Source of the DNA: Bryobacteraceae bacterium
GTDB taxonomy: Bacteria > Acidobacteriota > Terriglobia > Bryobacterales > Bryobacteraceae
Length of the DNA stretch: 64,000 bases
NCBI GenBank assembly: GCA_041394945.1
Contig: JAWKHH010000005.1
Location: forward strand, 310,001 to 374,000
Direction of reading: 5' to 3'
In this document: piece by piece, positions 27,224 to 35,804 of the stretch
Numbering within the stretch: the first letter of the stretch is position 1
Layout: each line of letters opens with the position of its first letter
Notes under the pieces: model-generated
Told to the model about the DNA's origin: nothing
Database searches by the model: none
Seen by the model: only the letters and a program-made list of their open reading frames with translations
Translations under genes and position numbers: made by a program

Positions 27224-27574
27224 ATGACTCGCCGCTTCGCTGTCTTTTTTCTCGCTCTGGCTTCGGTGGGCGCCGCGCAGGTTTCCGCTGGCGACATGAT
27301 TTTCGACGTTCGCAATGGCGACCAGGAAGGCAAGCTGATGCTGAAGGAGACCGAGCTTGCTTTCGAATCGTTGACCGACTCGCGGCACTCCCGGAACTGG
27401 ACCTATTCGGACATCCGCGAACTGTCGCGGAAGGGTAAAAAGGAGCTTCGTGTCCGCCCGAACAAGGGCTCGCGCTACGACTTCCAGTTCAAAGACCGCA
27501 CGATGCGCGACAACCTGTACAAGCTGATTTCGGACCGAATCGTGGCCGCCCGGCAAGGCGCCGCCAGACGCTAG
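27224..27574 (+). CDS. Small secreted protein, possibly PH-like
   Basis: A 116-residue protein with a signal peptide (FAVFFLALASVGAAQVSAG). The mature part alternates strands (GKLMLKETELAFESL, NWTYSDIREL, KKELRVRPNKGSRYDFQF) and ends in a helix (MRDNLYKLISDRIVAA), the layout of a PH/GRAM-like fold. It resembles by eye the C-terminal domain of the Ser/Thr kinase at 1791-4400. The start is supported by the -10 spacing. Function unknown. Confidence 0.75.
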   Translation: MTRRFAVFFLALASVGAAQVSAGDMIFDVRNGDQEGKLMLKETELAFESLTDSRHSRNWTYSDIRELSRKGKKELRVRPNKGSRYDFQFKDRTMRDNLYKLISDRIVAARQGAARR

Positions 27575-28004
27575 CCCGCAAATCTCACCGGCTTTCTGCT
27601 GCGACGCGCGATAAGGCCGTGTCTACATCGTTGCGCTTGCTCACCGTGCTCAACAGACTGTCCCAGTATGCCTCCGCGCGTTGAGCGGCGCGCGTCTCGT
27701 ATCCGCAGCCTTCTCACGCGTCTCGCGACGAAACGCGGTGAGATATGCGGGCTAGCGGCCTCCGGCGCGAGTACTCGCGAATCGTCGTCGCCGACATCGC
27801 CTCCGAGGGGAGGCCTGCCGAAACTCTTCAACAAGAAGACCGTCAACCTTGGCGGCAAGCACTGCCCGCACGAAAACGACATCCGGAACCCGAACGGCTC
27901 GACCGCGGCTGCCAGGACTTCCCGCGGGCGACCCACTTCGATGACTCATCGGCCGGAAGGCCTCAAACCCGCTGGCCTCGACCTACGGCCGGCGGCTGGC
28001 TGCG
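27575..28004. other. Intergenic region, possibly gene remnants
   Basis: These 430 bp hold open frames on both strands (up to 151 residues plus, 121 residues minus), but their composition is Arg/Ser-rich shadow-like and none has a start signal. I see no recognisable domain, RNA or clear terminator. Confidence 0.4.
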
Positions 28005-28373
28005 TCAGCCCATGTTGTAGAAGAAGTGCTCTCGGACGATCTTGCCCTTCTTCACGTCGTAGAGCGCCATTTCCTGCATCTGATGCCGTTTCCCGGTTTC
28101 CTTGTTCGTCACGTCGTACTTGAACTCGACGGCGAACTGGCTCTTGCCGAGGTAGGGGCCGTTGGCTTCCGCGGAGTGAATGTCGTGCGCATTGAGCCAC
28201 CATTGATTCTTGCCTCGGATGGCTTCGATGCCGGTCATCTCCCTGGGCATGCCCGGTGCGCTCGCTGACTCGACGCTTACGATGTCGGGAGAATAAAACT
28301 TCTCAATCGCCTGCATGTTCTTACCCTTGCGGCAGAGGGTAACCAGACCCTTGGCAACGTCGGCTACGGTCAT
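28005..28373 (-). CDS. SnoaL-like (NTF2-fold) protein
   Basis: A 122-residue protein from ATG 28373 (MTVADVAKGLVTLCRKGKN); an upstream ATG at 28415 is possible but AAGGAG fits 28373 better. The pattern AIEKFYSPDIVSVESA, GIEAIRGKNQWWLNAHDIH and KGKIVREHFFYNM is typical of SnoaL-like small cone-shaped proteins. Members are isomerases, hydrolases or binding proteins, so the activity is open. It is a stand-alone gene. Confidence 0.85.
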   Translation of the reverse strand: MTVADVAKGLVTLCRKGKNMQAIEKFYSPDIVSVESASAPGMPREMTGIEAIRGKNQWWLNAHDIHSAEANGPYLGKSQFAVEFKYDVTNKETGKRHQMQEMALYDVKKGKIVREHFFYNMG

Positions 28374-28500
28374 GTGGATCAAACGCTCCTTGTTTGAGAT
28401 TGGGTATCGAGACAAGGGTAAGGGAGGGCACGGGGAGTGTCAACGAAAATGTGGCGCCCCGGCACCTTTGTTTGGTGGTCCGCCCACCCGGACGAAGGTT

Positions 28501-29046
28501 TCAGAAGCTGGCCGGTTCGTTGGAGCCGACAGGTTGTTCGGTGTCGAAAAGTGTCGAATTGTGTTCAACCGGGTCCACTGGGGCGGGCAGTTGAGGAATC
28601 GCGGTAGCGGAAAAGGTGAGCGGCGACGGCGGCGCGTTCTCAAGGGCACGGTTGAGGTCGTACTGGGAGTAGGAGAGGGAGCGATCGGTGTCCTTCCCGG
28701 CGGAGAAGCCACTGGGTTGGGCAGCGGAGACGCGATCGACGACGGCGAGCGATGCGCGGAGGCGGACGGAAGGATTCACGTCGGGGTTCTCGATGAGGCC
28801 GCGGAGGGCTTGGGCGGCACTCGCACCGATACCGCGGAGGCTTTCCTGGAGCTGCTCGGCGTGTTCGTGTTTGAGTAAGTGAAGCGCGGCGCGGAACTCG
28901 GGGATGAATCGGATCCAATTGTAGATTGTCGAGCGGTGGATTCCCGTGCCTCGGGCGGTTTCCGAGACGGAGACTCCGGCGGCGAGCGCCTGGAGCGCGT
29001 TGAGTTGTTGCGGCGACAACTTGGGTTGATTGGATGGTTGTGGCAT
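28501..29046 (-). CDS. Helix-turn-helix protein (phBC6A51-like)
   Basis: A 181-residue protein from ATG 29046 (MPQPSNQPKLSPQQ) with GGAGG upstream. The N-terminal part has a HTH: LNALQALAAGVSVSETARG then IHRSTIYNWIRFIPEFRAAL. The middle is helical (ALRGLIENPDVNPSVRLRAS), and the C-terminus is low-complexity. This layout is like phage terminase small subunits and the phBC6A51 HTH family, which is expanded in Solibacter-type genomes. No phage genes surround it. Confidence 0.75.
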   Translation of the reverse strand: MPQPSNQPKLSPQQLNALQALAAGVSVSETARGTGIHRSTIYNWIRFIPEFRAALHLLKHEHAEQLQESLRGIGASAAQALRGLIENPDVNPSVRLRASLAVVDRVSAAQPSGFSAGKDTDRSLSYSQYDLNRALENAPPSPLTFSATAIPQLPAPVDPVEHNSTLFDTEQPVGSNEPASF

Positions 29047-29538
29047 GGTTACACTCCTCCGCTGCGAGGTTACGTCATGGGTTGGCGCGGTTGGAGCGGG
29101 TGGACGCTCAAGTGGTTGATCAGGAACGGAAAATTCTGGTGATTCGCCTGTGAACGTCACGGGCCGGCCAGTCATGTAGAGTAGAAGCTACCCGATGCTG
29201 GCACCGGGACGCTGTTCCTGGCGCGGACCTTCCCGGACGGCGGCGCAACCGCGATGCGGTGACGCCACAATGACCGCGCTGCCGCCTCCCGTAAAGCAAC
29301 CATGCACCGGTGCAAAACGGCGACGGAAGCGACAACGACGCCGGGTGATGAGACATCCATGGCATCCGCCACATATGGATGACATTGACGCAACGCCGCC
29401 GAGAGATCGAAAGCGCCGTAGGCAACGTCAGATCGAGGGGCTGGAACCTCTGGTCTTAGAGAATCCGCCGGCGCAACGAACCGGGGCGGCCAGTGAGGCT
29501 GAAGCCTACCCCACAGCCGGGGATATAATGCTTTCAAG
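29047..29538. other. Intergenic region with related end sequences
   Basis: The 492 bp contain no supported gene. Two short stretches, near 29162-29191 and 29487-29513, share GGCCAGT and a GAAGC-N-TACCC core, and may bound a degenerate insert of about 350 bp. The right end holds the -10 of the next gene. The internal sequence is rich in direct and inverted trinucleotide runs but shows no domain. Confidence 0.35.
29524..29529 (+). promoter_or_regulatory. -10 element of the DUF1549/DUF1553 gene
   Basis: A consensus TATAAT ends 9 nt before the ATG at 29539. There is no ribosome-binding site, so the transcript should be nearly leaderless. Confidence 0.6.
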
Positions 29539-32187
29539 ATGCGGAGTCGTGTCGTCTGCGTGCTGGCCTTTGCTCCCGTGTGCTGGGCAGACGCGAGTTT
29601 CTTCGAAACGAAGATCCGGCCGTTGCTGGCCGCGAACTGCTACTCGTGCCACGGCGCTTCGGCGATGGGCGGATTGCGTCTCGATACGGCTGAAGGGTTC
29701 CGGAAGGGCGGCAAGTCCGGACCGGCGGTAGTGCCGGCGAAGCCGCTCGAGAGCCTGCTGATCCAGGCGGTGCGCCGGACACACGAACGGCTAAAGATGC
29801 CGCCCACAGCGCCCCTTTCCGCGGAACAAGTGGCTCTGTTGACGGAGTGGGTTCGGCAAGGCGCGGATTATCCGGAGAGCAAGGAAGCGACGGCATCGGC
29901 GGGCGAGTATGTCATCACGGATGCCCATCGATCCTTCTGGAGTTTTCAGCCAGTGCGGAAGCCCGAACTACCCCGCGTGAAGGAGCCGGGGCTTTCGCCG
30001 GTGGACCGGTTCGTTCAAGCGAAATTGGAAGCGGCGGGAATCGAGCCAGCCCCACCCACGGACCCGCGAACATGGCTGCGCCGCGTAACGCTCGACCTGA
30101 CGGGATTGCCTCCGACACCCGAAGAGATGGATGCGTTTCTCGGGGACCGGTCCGGCGGGACGCGAGAGCGGGTGGTGGAACGGCTCCTGGCTTCGCCGCA
30201 TTACGGCGAGCGGTGGGGCCGCCATTGGCTCGACTTGGCCCGGTACTCGGACGGTCAACTCGCGGCGGGAGTGGATACACCGTTCGCCAACGCGCACCGG
30301 TATCGCGATTGGGTGGTGCAGGCATTCCAAAAGGACATGCCGTATAACCGCTTCGTGCTGGCGCAGATCGCAGCGGACCTGCTGCCGGAAGCCGAACGCG
30401 GAGAGTTGATCGCGGGCATGGGATTTCAATCGCTCGGGTCCCGCGGGGACGATCAGGTGGATGTCACGTCGAAAGTGTTTCTCGGCCTTACCGTCGGCTG
30501 CGCGCAGTGCCACGATCACAAATACGACCCGATTCCGACGCGCGACTACTACTCGATGCTCGGCATCTTCAAGAGCAGCACCGTCACCGAGTATCCGCTT
30601 GCGCCGGAAGCGGAAGTGAAGCGGTACAAGGAGCAGAAGGCGAAGATCGACGCCATCAAGGAAACGCTCGACGATTTCCTGGTGGCCGAGCAGAAGCAGT
30701 TGGTGGACATGCTGGCGAGGCACACGGCGCGCTACATGGTGGCGGCGTGGAAGACGAATCGCGGAGAGACGGCCGATCGCACCGGTCTCGACGGCGAGAC
30801 CCTCGAACGCTGGGCGGCCTACCTGAGGAACCCGGAGCGCGAGCATCCTTACATGAAATCGTGGTTCGAGCTCATGGCGCGAGGCCCTTCGGAGAGCGAA
30901 GTGCGCGAAGAGGCCGAGCGCTACCAGGCATTCGCGCTGAAGCTTTTCGACGATGCCAAGGAAGTGGAAGACAAGAACTACGTCGCGTTCGGGGGGCGCA
31001 AGGGCATCAAGGATGAGAAGACGCGGCAGTACACGAATATCGTTTCGCTGCCCGTGCTCGAGTTTTATCAATGGCGCGAGTTGGCGGGCGGGCCCTACAA
31101 CGTGGACGGGCACAAGGTTCCGGCGGGAGTCTACTACTACAGCCAGAAAGAAATGGAACGCTGGCTCAGCGGCTTCGCGCTGGACCACGTGAAGCAGCTT
31201 CGCGCGGAGATCGCGACGCTCGAGAAGGACTTGCCTCCGATGTATCCGTTCGTGCACTCGCTCGCCGACGCGGCGAAACCGGCCGATGTGCGCATCGCCA
31301 TTCGCGGCGATGCGAAGAACCCCGGCGCGATCGCGCCGCGCGGATTCCTGCAAGTGTTGAGCAAGGGCGAGCCTGCGCACTTCGATCACGGGAGCGGGCG
31401 GTTGCAACTGGCGCGGGCGATCGCGTCGGCCGGGAATCCGCTGACGGCGCGGGTGATCGTAAACCGGATCTGGCAGCACCATTTCGGGAACGGGATCGTG
31501 CGGAGCCCGTCGAATTTCGGGCAGATGGGCGAGCGGCCGACGCATCCGGAGCTGCTCGATTATCTGGCGGCGCGGCTAGTGGAATCGGGATGGTCATTGA
31601 AGGCGATTCAACGCGAGATCGTGCTGTCGGCGGCGTATGCGCGCGGCACGGCGGGGGACGCGAATGCGAAGGAGAAGGATCCGGACGGCCGGCTGCTCTC
31701 CCGTTTCCGCGTGCAGCCCCGGCTCGACATGGAGGCGCTGCGGGATTCGGTGCTGGCTGTGTCGGGCAAGTTGGATCGCACCGTGGGCGGGCCGGCCAAG
31801 CCGATCGCGGACGACAACTTCCGCCGGTCTTTGTACCTGACGGTGAGCCGGACGCGCCTGGACCCGGCGCTGGCGTTGTTCGATTTTCCCGATGCGAACG
31901 CGACGGCGGAGCAGCGGGCGGTGACGGTGGGTCCGCTACAGGGGTTGTTCTTCCTGAATAGTTCGTTCGTTTCGAAGCAGGCCGCGGCGCTCGATGAGCG
32001 GCTTCGGCGTGAGGCGGGCGAAGAAGCGGGGGCGCGAATCGAGCGGGCGTACAAGCTGCTTTATGGCCGGCCGCCGGATGCGGAGGAGAAGAAATTGGGT
32101 CTCCAGTATGTGGCGGGAGATGGCGGCGAGTGGCGGCAGTATCTGCAGGCGTTGTTGGGATCAGCAGAGTTCACGAGTTTGAATTAG
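29539..32187 (+). CDS. PSD1-type cytochrome protein (DUF1549/DUF1553)
   Basis: An 882-residue exported protein. After a signal peptide (SRVVCVLAFAPVCWAD) comes a planctomycete-type cytochrome c domain with the haem site CYSCHG near residue 35. DUF1549 spans about 150-360 (VDRFVQAKLEAAGIEPA, GERWGRHWLDLARYSDG) with CAQCHDHKYDPI near 318, a second CxxCH. A helical insert follows, then DUF1553 at about 615-870 (NPLTARVIVNRIWQHHFG, RPTHPELLDYLA). The family travels with DUF1501, here 10 nt downstream. Roles in polysaccharide or sulfatase-linked degradation have been suggested, but the activity is not established. Confidence 0.92.
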   Translation: MRSRVVCVLAFAPVCWADASFFETKIRPLLAANCYSCHGASAMGGLRLDTAEGFRKGGKSGPAVVPAKPLESLLIQAVRRTHERLKMPPTAPLSAEQVALLTEWVRQGADYPESKEATASAGEYVITDAHRSFWSFQPVRKPELPRVKEPGLSPVDRFVQAKLEAAGIEPAPPTDPRTWLRRVTLDLTGLPPTPEEMDAFLGDRSGGTRERVVERLLASPHYGERWGRHWLDLARYSDGQLAAGVDTPFANAHRYRDWVVQAFQKDMPYNRFVLAQIAADLLPEAERGELIAGMGFQSLGSRGDDQVDVTSKVFLGLTVGCAQCHDHKYDPIPTRDYYSMLGIFKSSTVTEYPLAPEAEVKRYKEQKAKIDAIKETLDDFLVAEQKQLVDMLARHTARYMVAAWKTNRGETADRTGLDGETLERWAAYLRNPEREHPYMKSWFELMARGPSESEVREEAERYQAFALKLFDDAKEVEDKNYVAFGGRKGIKDEKTRQYTNIVSLPVLEFYQWRELAGGPYNVDGHKVPAGVYYYSQKEMERWLSGFALDHVKQLRAEIATLEKDLPPMYPFVHSLADAAKPADVRIAIRGDAKNPGAIAPRGFLQVLSKGEPAHFDHGSGRLQLARAIASAGNPLTARVIVNRIWQHHFGNGIVRSPSNFGQMGERPTHPELLDYLAARLVESGWSLKAIQREIVLSAAYARGTAGDANAKEKDPDGRLLSRFRVQPRLDMEALRDSVLAVSGKLDRTVGGPAKPIADDNFRRSLYLTVSRTRLDPALALFDFPDANATAEQRAVTVGPLQGLFFLNSSFVSKQAAALDERLRREAGEEAGARIERAYKLLYGRPPDAEEKKLGLQYVAGDGGEWRQYLQALLGSAEFTSLN

Positions 32188-32197
32188 GGGAGCGAGC

Positions 32198-33568
32198 ATG
32201 AATCGACGCGGATTTCTCGAAACCCTCGGCGGCGGCTTCGGCATGGCCGCGTTGCAGGGCTCTTTGCAAGGCGCGGCGTTGGACGGAGGTGCGACCCGGC
32301 AGCCGCACTTCGCGCCGAAGGCGAAGCACGTGATTTTCCTGTTCCTCAACGGCGGCATCTCACAAGTGGATACTTTTGATCCGAAGCCGGCGCTGGTGAA
32401 GTACGACGGGTCGCCGATGCCGGGCCCGAAAATCAAGACCGATCGGGCATCGGGCAACCTGATGCGGTCGCCGTGGAGTTTTCAGAAGTACGGGCAGTCG
32501 GGAATCGAGGTGAGCGAAATCTTCCCGAACATCGCCAAGCGGATCGACGATTTCTGCTTGATCCGTTCCATGTATACCGATTCGGGCAATCACGGCCCCT
32601 CGCTGCAGATCATGAACTGCGGGCATCAATTGCCGGGGCGGCCATCAATGGGATCGTGGGTCACGTACGGGCTGGGCTCCGAGAATCGGAACCTGCCGGG
32701 GTTCGTGGTCTTGTGTCCGGGATTCCCCGTGCTGGGCGCGTCGCTGTGGACGTCGGGCTACATGCCGTCCATCTATCAAGGGGTGCATATCCAGAACGGC
32801 GCCGTGGAGCCGGAGAAACTGATTCAGAATTTGCGAAACACGGAAGTTACCCCTGCCGAGCAGAAGAAGCAACTGGCGCTATTGGACCGGCTGAACCGTA
32901 AGTATCTGGATCGAACGGGGGATGATTCCGGATTGGAGGCGGCGGTGGCGTCGATGGAATCGGCATACCGGCTGCAATCGGAGGCGACGGACGTGTTCGA
33001 CATCCGCAAGGAGCCGGACGCGGTGCGGCAGCGGTACGACATTTCCGACTTCGGCCGCGGGTGCCTGATGGCGTTGCGCATGGTGGAGCGGGGAGTTCGC
33101 ATGGTGCAGATCTACTACGGGAACGGACAGCCATGGGATAATCACGACGACATCCGGGTCCACTCCAAGCTGGCGCAGAAGACCGACGGAGCGATCGCGG
33201 CGCTGGTGGACGATTTGAAGTCACGCGGGTTGTTTGAGGAGACGCTCATTTTGATCGGGTCCGAATTCGGGCGGACGCCGATGATCCAGAACTCGGGGCT
33301 CGAGAAGCTGGGGCAGGGCCGCGATCACAACACGCCAGGCTTTACGGTGCTGTTGGCTGGAGGCGGAATCAAAGGCGGGATCACCTATGGGGCCACGGAC
33401 GATTTCGGGTTCAAGGCGGTGGAGAAGCGGACACACGTGCACGATCTTCATGCGACCATGCTGCATTGCCTGGGCTTCGACCATACGAAGCTGACTTATC
33501 GGCACGCGGGGCGGGACTTCCGGCTGACCGATGTGCATGGGAATGTGATTCGGGAGATTCTGGCGTAG
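32198..33568 (+). CDS. DUF1501 family protein
   Basis: A 456-residue sulfatase-fold-related protein. The N-terminus MNRRGFLETLGGGFGMAAL is Tat-like. Conserved DUF1501 patches: VIFLFLNGGISQVDTFDPKP, DDFCLIRSMYTDSGNHGPS, PGRPSMGSWVTYGLGSEN, GNGQPWDNHDDI and IGSEFGRTPMIQ, then GRDHNTPGFTVLLAGGG. DUF1501 genes nearly always follow DUF1549/DUF1553 genes and the two are cotranscribed here with a 10-nt gap. Substrate unknown. Confidence 0.92.
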   Translation: MNRRGFLETLGGGFGMAALQGSLQGAALDGGATRQPHFAPKAKHVIFLFLNGGISQVDTFDPKPALVKYDGSPMPGPKIKTDRASGNLMRSPWSFQKYGQSGIEVSEIFPNIAKRIDDFCLIRSMYTDSGNHGPSLQIMNCGHQLPGRPSMGSWVTYGLGSENRNLPGFVVLCPGFPVLGASLWTSGYMPSIYQGVHIQNGAVEPEKLIQNLRNTEVTPAEQKKQLALLDRLNRKYLDRTGDDSGLEAAVASMESAYRLQSEATDVFDIRKEPDAVRQRYDISDFGRGCLMALRMVERGVRMVQIYYGNGQPWDNHDDIRVHSKLAQKTDGAIAALVDDLKSRGLFEETLILIGSEFGRTPMIQNSGLEKLGQGRDHNTPGFTVLLAGGGIKGGITYGATDDFGFKAVEKRTHVHDLHATMLHCLGFDHTKLTYRHAGRDFRLTDVHGNVIREILA

Positions 33569-33654
33569 TTCACCAAGGACTCGCCAGCACAACGGGGCTG
33601 ACGCGGCGCCCAGAGGGGACTACAAAGCAGCCTTCGTTTCGGGAAGAATGGCCT

Positions 33655-33674
33655 ACACCACTTTTTTGTGGTGT
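33655..33674. repeat. Hairpin with a T6 loop
   Basis: Perfect 7-bp arms ACACCAC and GTGGTGT enclose six T residues. It lies 87 bp after the DUF1501 stop. The T-run is in the loop rather than after the stem, so it is not a classical terminator. Confidence 0.6.
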
Positions 33675-33824
33675 CCCCTATTGACAAACTAGCCAACCCA
33701 GGGCAAACTTACTTCTGGAGACAAACCATGTTCACGCTCACCAAACGTCGTGGCTCTGAAAACCACGCGGGTGCGGCCTCGATGAGCTACCGCATACCGG
33801 TGGCCGTGGACTGTTTCCATCCCC

Positions 33825-33898
33825 TCGGACATAGCTCAGTGGGTAGAGCAACAGGTCCACAAGCCTGTGGGTCGCGGGTTCGACTCCCGCTGTCTTGG
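33825..33898 (+). tRNA. tRNA-like gene, Val(CAC)-like, 8-nt anticodon loop
   Basis: A cloverleaf can be drawn: D arm GCTC/GAGC (33834-33849), anticodon stem ACAGG/CCTGT, 5-nt variable loop, T arm GCGGG-TTCGACT-CCCGC (33874-33890). The anticodon loop has eight nucleotides (TCCACAAG, 33856-33863) instead of seven, and position 33 is C instead of U. With one base removed, it would be a CAC (Val) loop. The acceptor stem has a C-U mismatch and two wobbles; CCA is not fully encoded. It is either a decayed tRNA or an unusual one. Confidence 0.5.
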
Positions 33899-34178
33899 CC
33901 GTTCGACTGGAAATCGAACACCAGCAACTGACGGCGACCCGGTCCCGGCTCCAGCCTCTGGCAGCGTTCATCCGGCTCTGAGCTTCCCTTCCCTCATTCG
34001 TAATCCCGGCGTTCGATGACGTGAGCGCTCTCCGTGCGGTGGCGGGCGGAGGCGTGCGCGGGCGGGTAACGCCGGGCCACGTGTGATACCGGGGAAGACC
34101 GCTCGGGTGGGTGCGGAGCCGGGTCCGGGAAGCCATTCCAAAGTTAGTGAACTTGCAAAGAAAGGAAGGTGTACTGAC

Positions 34179-35300
34179 ATGTTGTATTTGCGGCGCGTCC
34201 GGGTCGGCGACCGGGAGCGCGCCATTGTCATCCGCAAGCGCCGGTTTGAGCGCATCCTGGGGCCGGGCGAGTACTGGCTGTTCGGCTCGGCTGTCGAGGT
34301 GGAGGTCCGCCAGGTGGCCGAGGTGGTTTACTCGGGCGAGTGGGCGGACTATCTGATCCGCGAACATGCCGAGTTGATCAGCGCCTACTTCACGCGCGTG
34401 GACACTACGGATGCGCAGGTGGCGCTCGTGTACTTCGACGGAAAGCTCGCGCGCGTGGTGGGTTCTGGCCGGCGTGAGCTCTACTGGCGCGGAGGGCCGG
34501 AAATCACCGCGCAGGTAGTCGACGCCCGCTCCGAGCCCGAAGTGCCGGCGGCGCTGGTTGCGCCGTTGACGCGGCTGGGCAAGGCGCCGGTGTCGGCGAC
34601 GGTGGTCGAGGAGGGGAAGGCCGGATTGCTGTTTCTCGACGGACGGTTCGCTCGGCAGCTCGCGCCGGGAGCCTACGCGTTCTGGACGGCGGTGGCCGCG
34701 CCGCGCGTGGACGTGATCGATCTGCGTCTGCAGACGCTCGAGATCCCGGGGCAGGAGATCCTGACGCGGGACAAGGTCTCGCTCCGCGTGAACGTGTGGA
34801 CCGAGTTCCGGGTGACGGACCCGGTTCGCGCGCGGCAGGCGGTGAAGGACTTCGCCGAGCACTTGTATCGCACGGTGCAGTTGGCCGTGCGGCAGACGCT
34901 CGGGCGCCGGACGCTCGAGGAGATCCTGGCCGAGAAGACCACGGTCGATGAGACGGTGGCCGAGGCGGTGCGCCGGGAGATGGAAGGGTTCGGGGTGCGG
35001 GTGGGCGCGATCGCGCTGAAGGACATCGTTCTTCCGGGCGAGATGCGCGAGATCCTCAACCAGGTGGTGGCGGCGGAGAAGCAGGCGCAAGCCAACCTGA
35101 TCCGCCGGCGGGAGGAGACGGCGGCCACGCGGTCGCTGTTGAACACCGCGCGCCTGATGGAGGACAACCCGACGCTGGTTCGGCTGAAGGAGCTCGAGAC
35201 GCTCGAGAAGGTCGTCGAGAAGGTGGGTTCGCTCACCGTCGGAGGCGGCCTGGAGAGCGTGCTTCGGGATCTGGTGTCGATCGGTGGCGGGAAGCAGTAG
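34179..35300 (+). CDS. SPFH/band 7 (slipin-like) protein
   Basis: A 373-residue protein starting at ATG 34179 with GGAAGG upstream; the longer frame before it is a shadow. There is no clear N-terminal membrane helix (MLYLRRVRVGDRERAIVIRK), unlike most slipins. A duplicated small beta unit (RRFERILGPGEYWLF and later GRFARQLAPGAYAFW) precedes the SPFH core at about 185-330 (LEIPGQEILTRDKVSLRVNV, DFAEHLYRTVQLAVRQTLG). The C-terminus is helical (LNQVVAAEKQAQANLIRRREE). SPFH proteins form rings that organise membranes. No NfeD partner is adjacent. Confidence 0.85.
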   Translation: MLYLRRVRVGDRERAIVIRKRRFERILGPGEYWLFGSAVEVEVRQVAEVVYSGEWADYLIREHAELISAYFTRVDTTDAQVALVYFDGKLARVVGSGRRELYWRGGPEITAQVVDARSEPEVPAALVAPLTRLGKAPVSATVVEEGKAGLLFLDGRFARQLAPGAYAFWTAVAAPRVDVIDLRLQTLEIPGQEILTRDKVSLRVNVWTEFRVTDPVRARQAVKDFAEHLYRTVQLAVRQTLGRRTLEEILAEKTTVDETVAEAVRREMEGFGVRVGAIALKDIVLPGEMREILNQVVAAEKQAQANLIRRREETAATRSLLNTARLMEDNPTLVRLKELETLEKVVEKVGSLTVGGGLESVLRDLVSIGGGKQ

Positions 35301-35325
35301 TGGGGCAGGCGAACGGCGCGCCTGC

Positions 35326-35730
35326 TTACGCCTCGAGGAAACGGCTGATCCGGCCGCGGACCCGATCGACGTCTCGGAGTTGGCACTCCCAGACGATCAG
35401 CCGTTTCCAGCCCAAGGTCCGCAACCGGGCCCGGACTTCAATGTCGCGGGCCCGATTGCGGGCGACCTTGCCAATCCAGTACTCCCGATTGCTTTTAGGA
35501 ACGCGTGCGCCCCGTTTACAGCGATGTCCGTGCCAGAAACATCCATGGACAAAGATCACCTTGCGGAGGCGAGGGAACGCGAGATCCGGTTTCCCCGGAA
35601 TGTCCGGGCGATGCAAACGGAAGCGGTACCCCAGTCCGTGAGCAATTCGGCGAACGGTCAACTCTGGAGCTGTATCGCGCCCCTTGACGGCCCGCATGAT
35701 GCGGCTGCGCAGGTCGGCGGGTTCTCTCAC
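35326..35730 (-). CDS. vsr: Very short patch repair endonuclease Vsr
   Basis: A 134-residue Vsr protein from GTG 35730; the frame is open further upstream, but family N-termini begin just before SRIMRAVKGRDTAPEL. Catalytic and metal residues are seen in IPGKPDLAFPRLRKVIFVHG, GCFWHGHRCKRG and LIVWECQLRD. Vsr nicks 5' of T in T:G mismatches that arise by deamination of 5-methylcytosine. It follows the C5 methyltransferase by 74 bp on the same strand, the expected partner. Confidence 0.92.
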   Translation of the reverse strand: MREPADLRSRIMRAVKGRDTAPELTVRRIAHGLGYRFRLHRPDIPGKPDLAFPRLRKVIFVHGCFWHGHRCKRGARVPKSNREYWIGKVARNRARDIEVRARLRTLGWKRLIVWECQLRDVDRVRGRISRFLEA

Positions 35731-35804
35731 CTTAGTAGCCTGATCTTGAGGCCATGCCGGGTGGCAAACACGCTTCGTTGCTTCTGCCGCGGGGAAATCA
35801 TCTT

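Larger units (their letters stand above)
33569..34178. other. Non-coding gap with a tRNA-like sequence
   Basis: The 610 bp between DUF1501 and the SPFH gene hold a hairpin (33655-33674), the tRNA-like element (33825-33898) and the SPFH ribosome-binding site (GGAAGG near 34165). An AGGGGAC at about 33613 pairs with GTCCCCT just right of the hairpin, so a larger stem is possible. The open frames inside have no support. Confidence 0.5.

Noticed and set aside
27571..27936. A 121-residue minus-strand gene in the 27575-28004 gap
   Set aside because: No start signal and an Arg/Pro/Ser-rich composition typical of shadows; no domain seen.
28501..29046. Prophage terminase small subunit
   Set aside because: The HTH layout is similar, but no other phage gene is nearby; the phBC6A51-like chromosomal family is the better fit.
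33655..33674. Rho-independent terminator of DUF1501
   Set aside because: The six T residues are in the loop, not after the stem.
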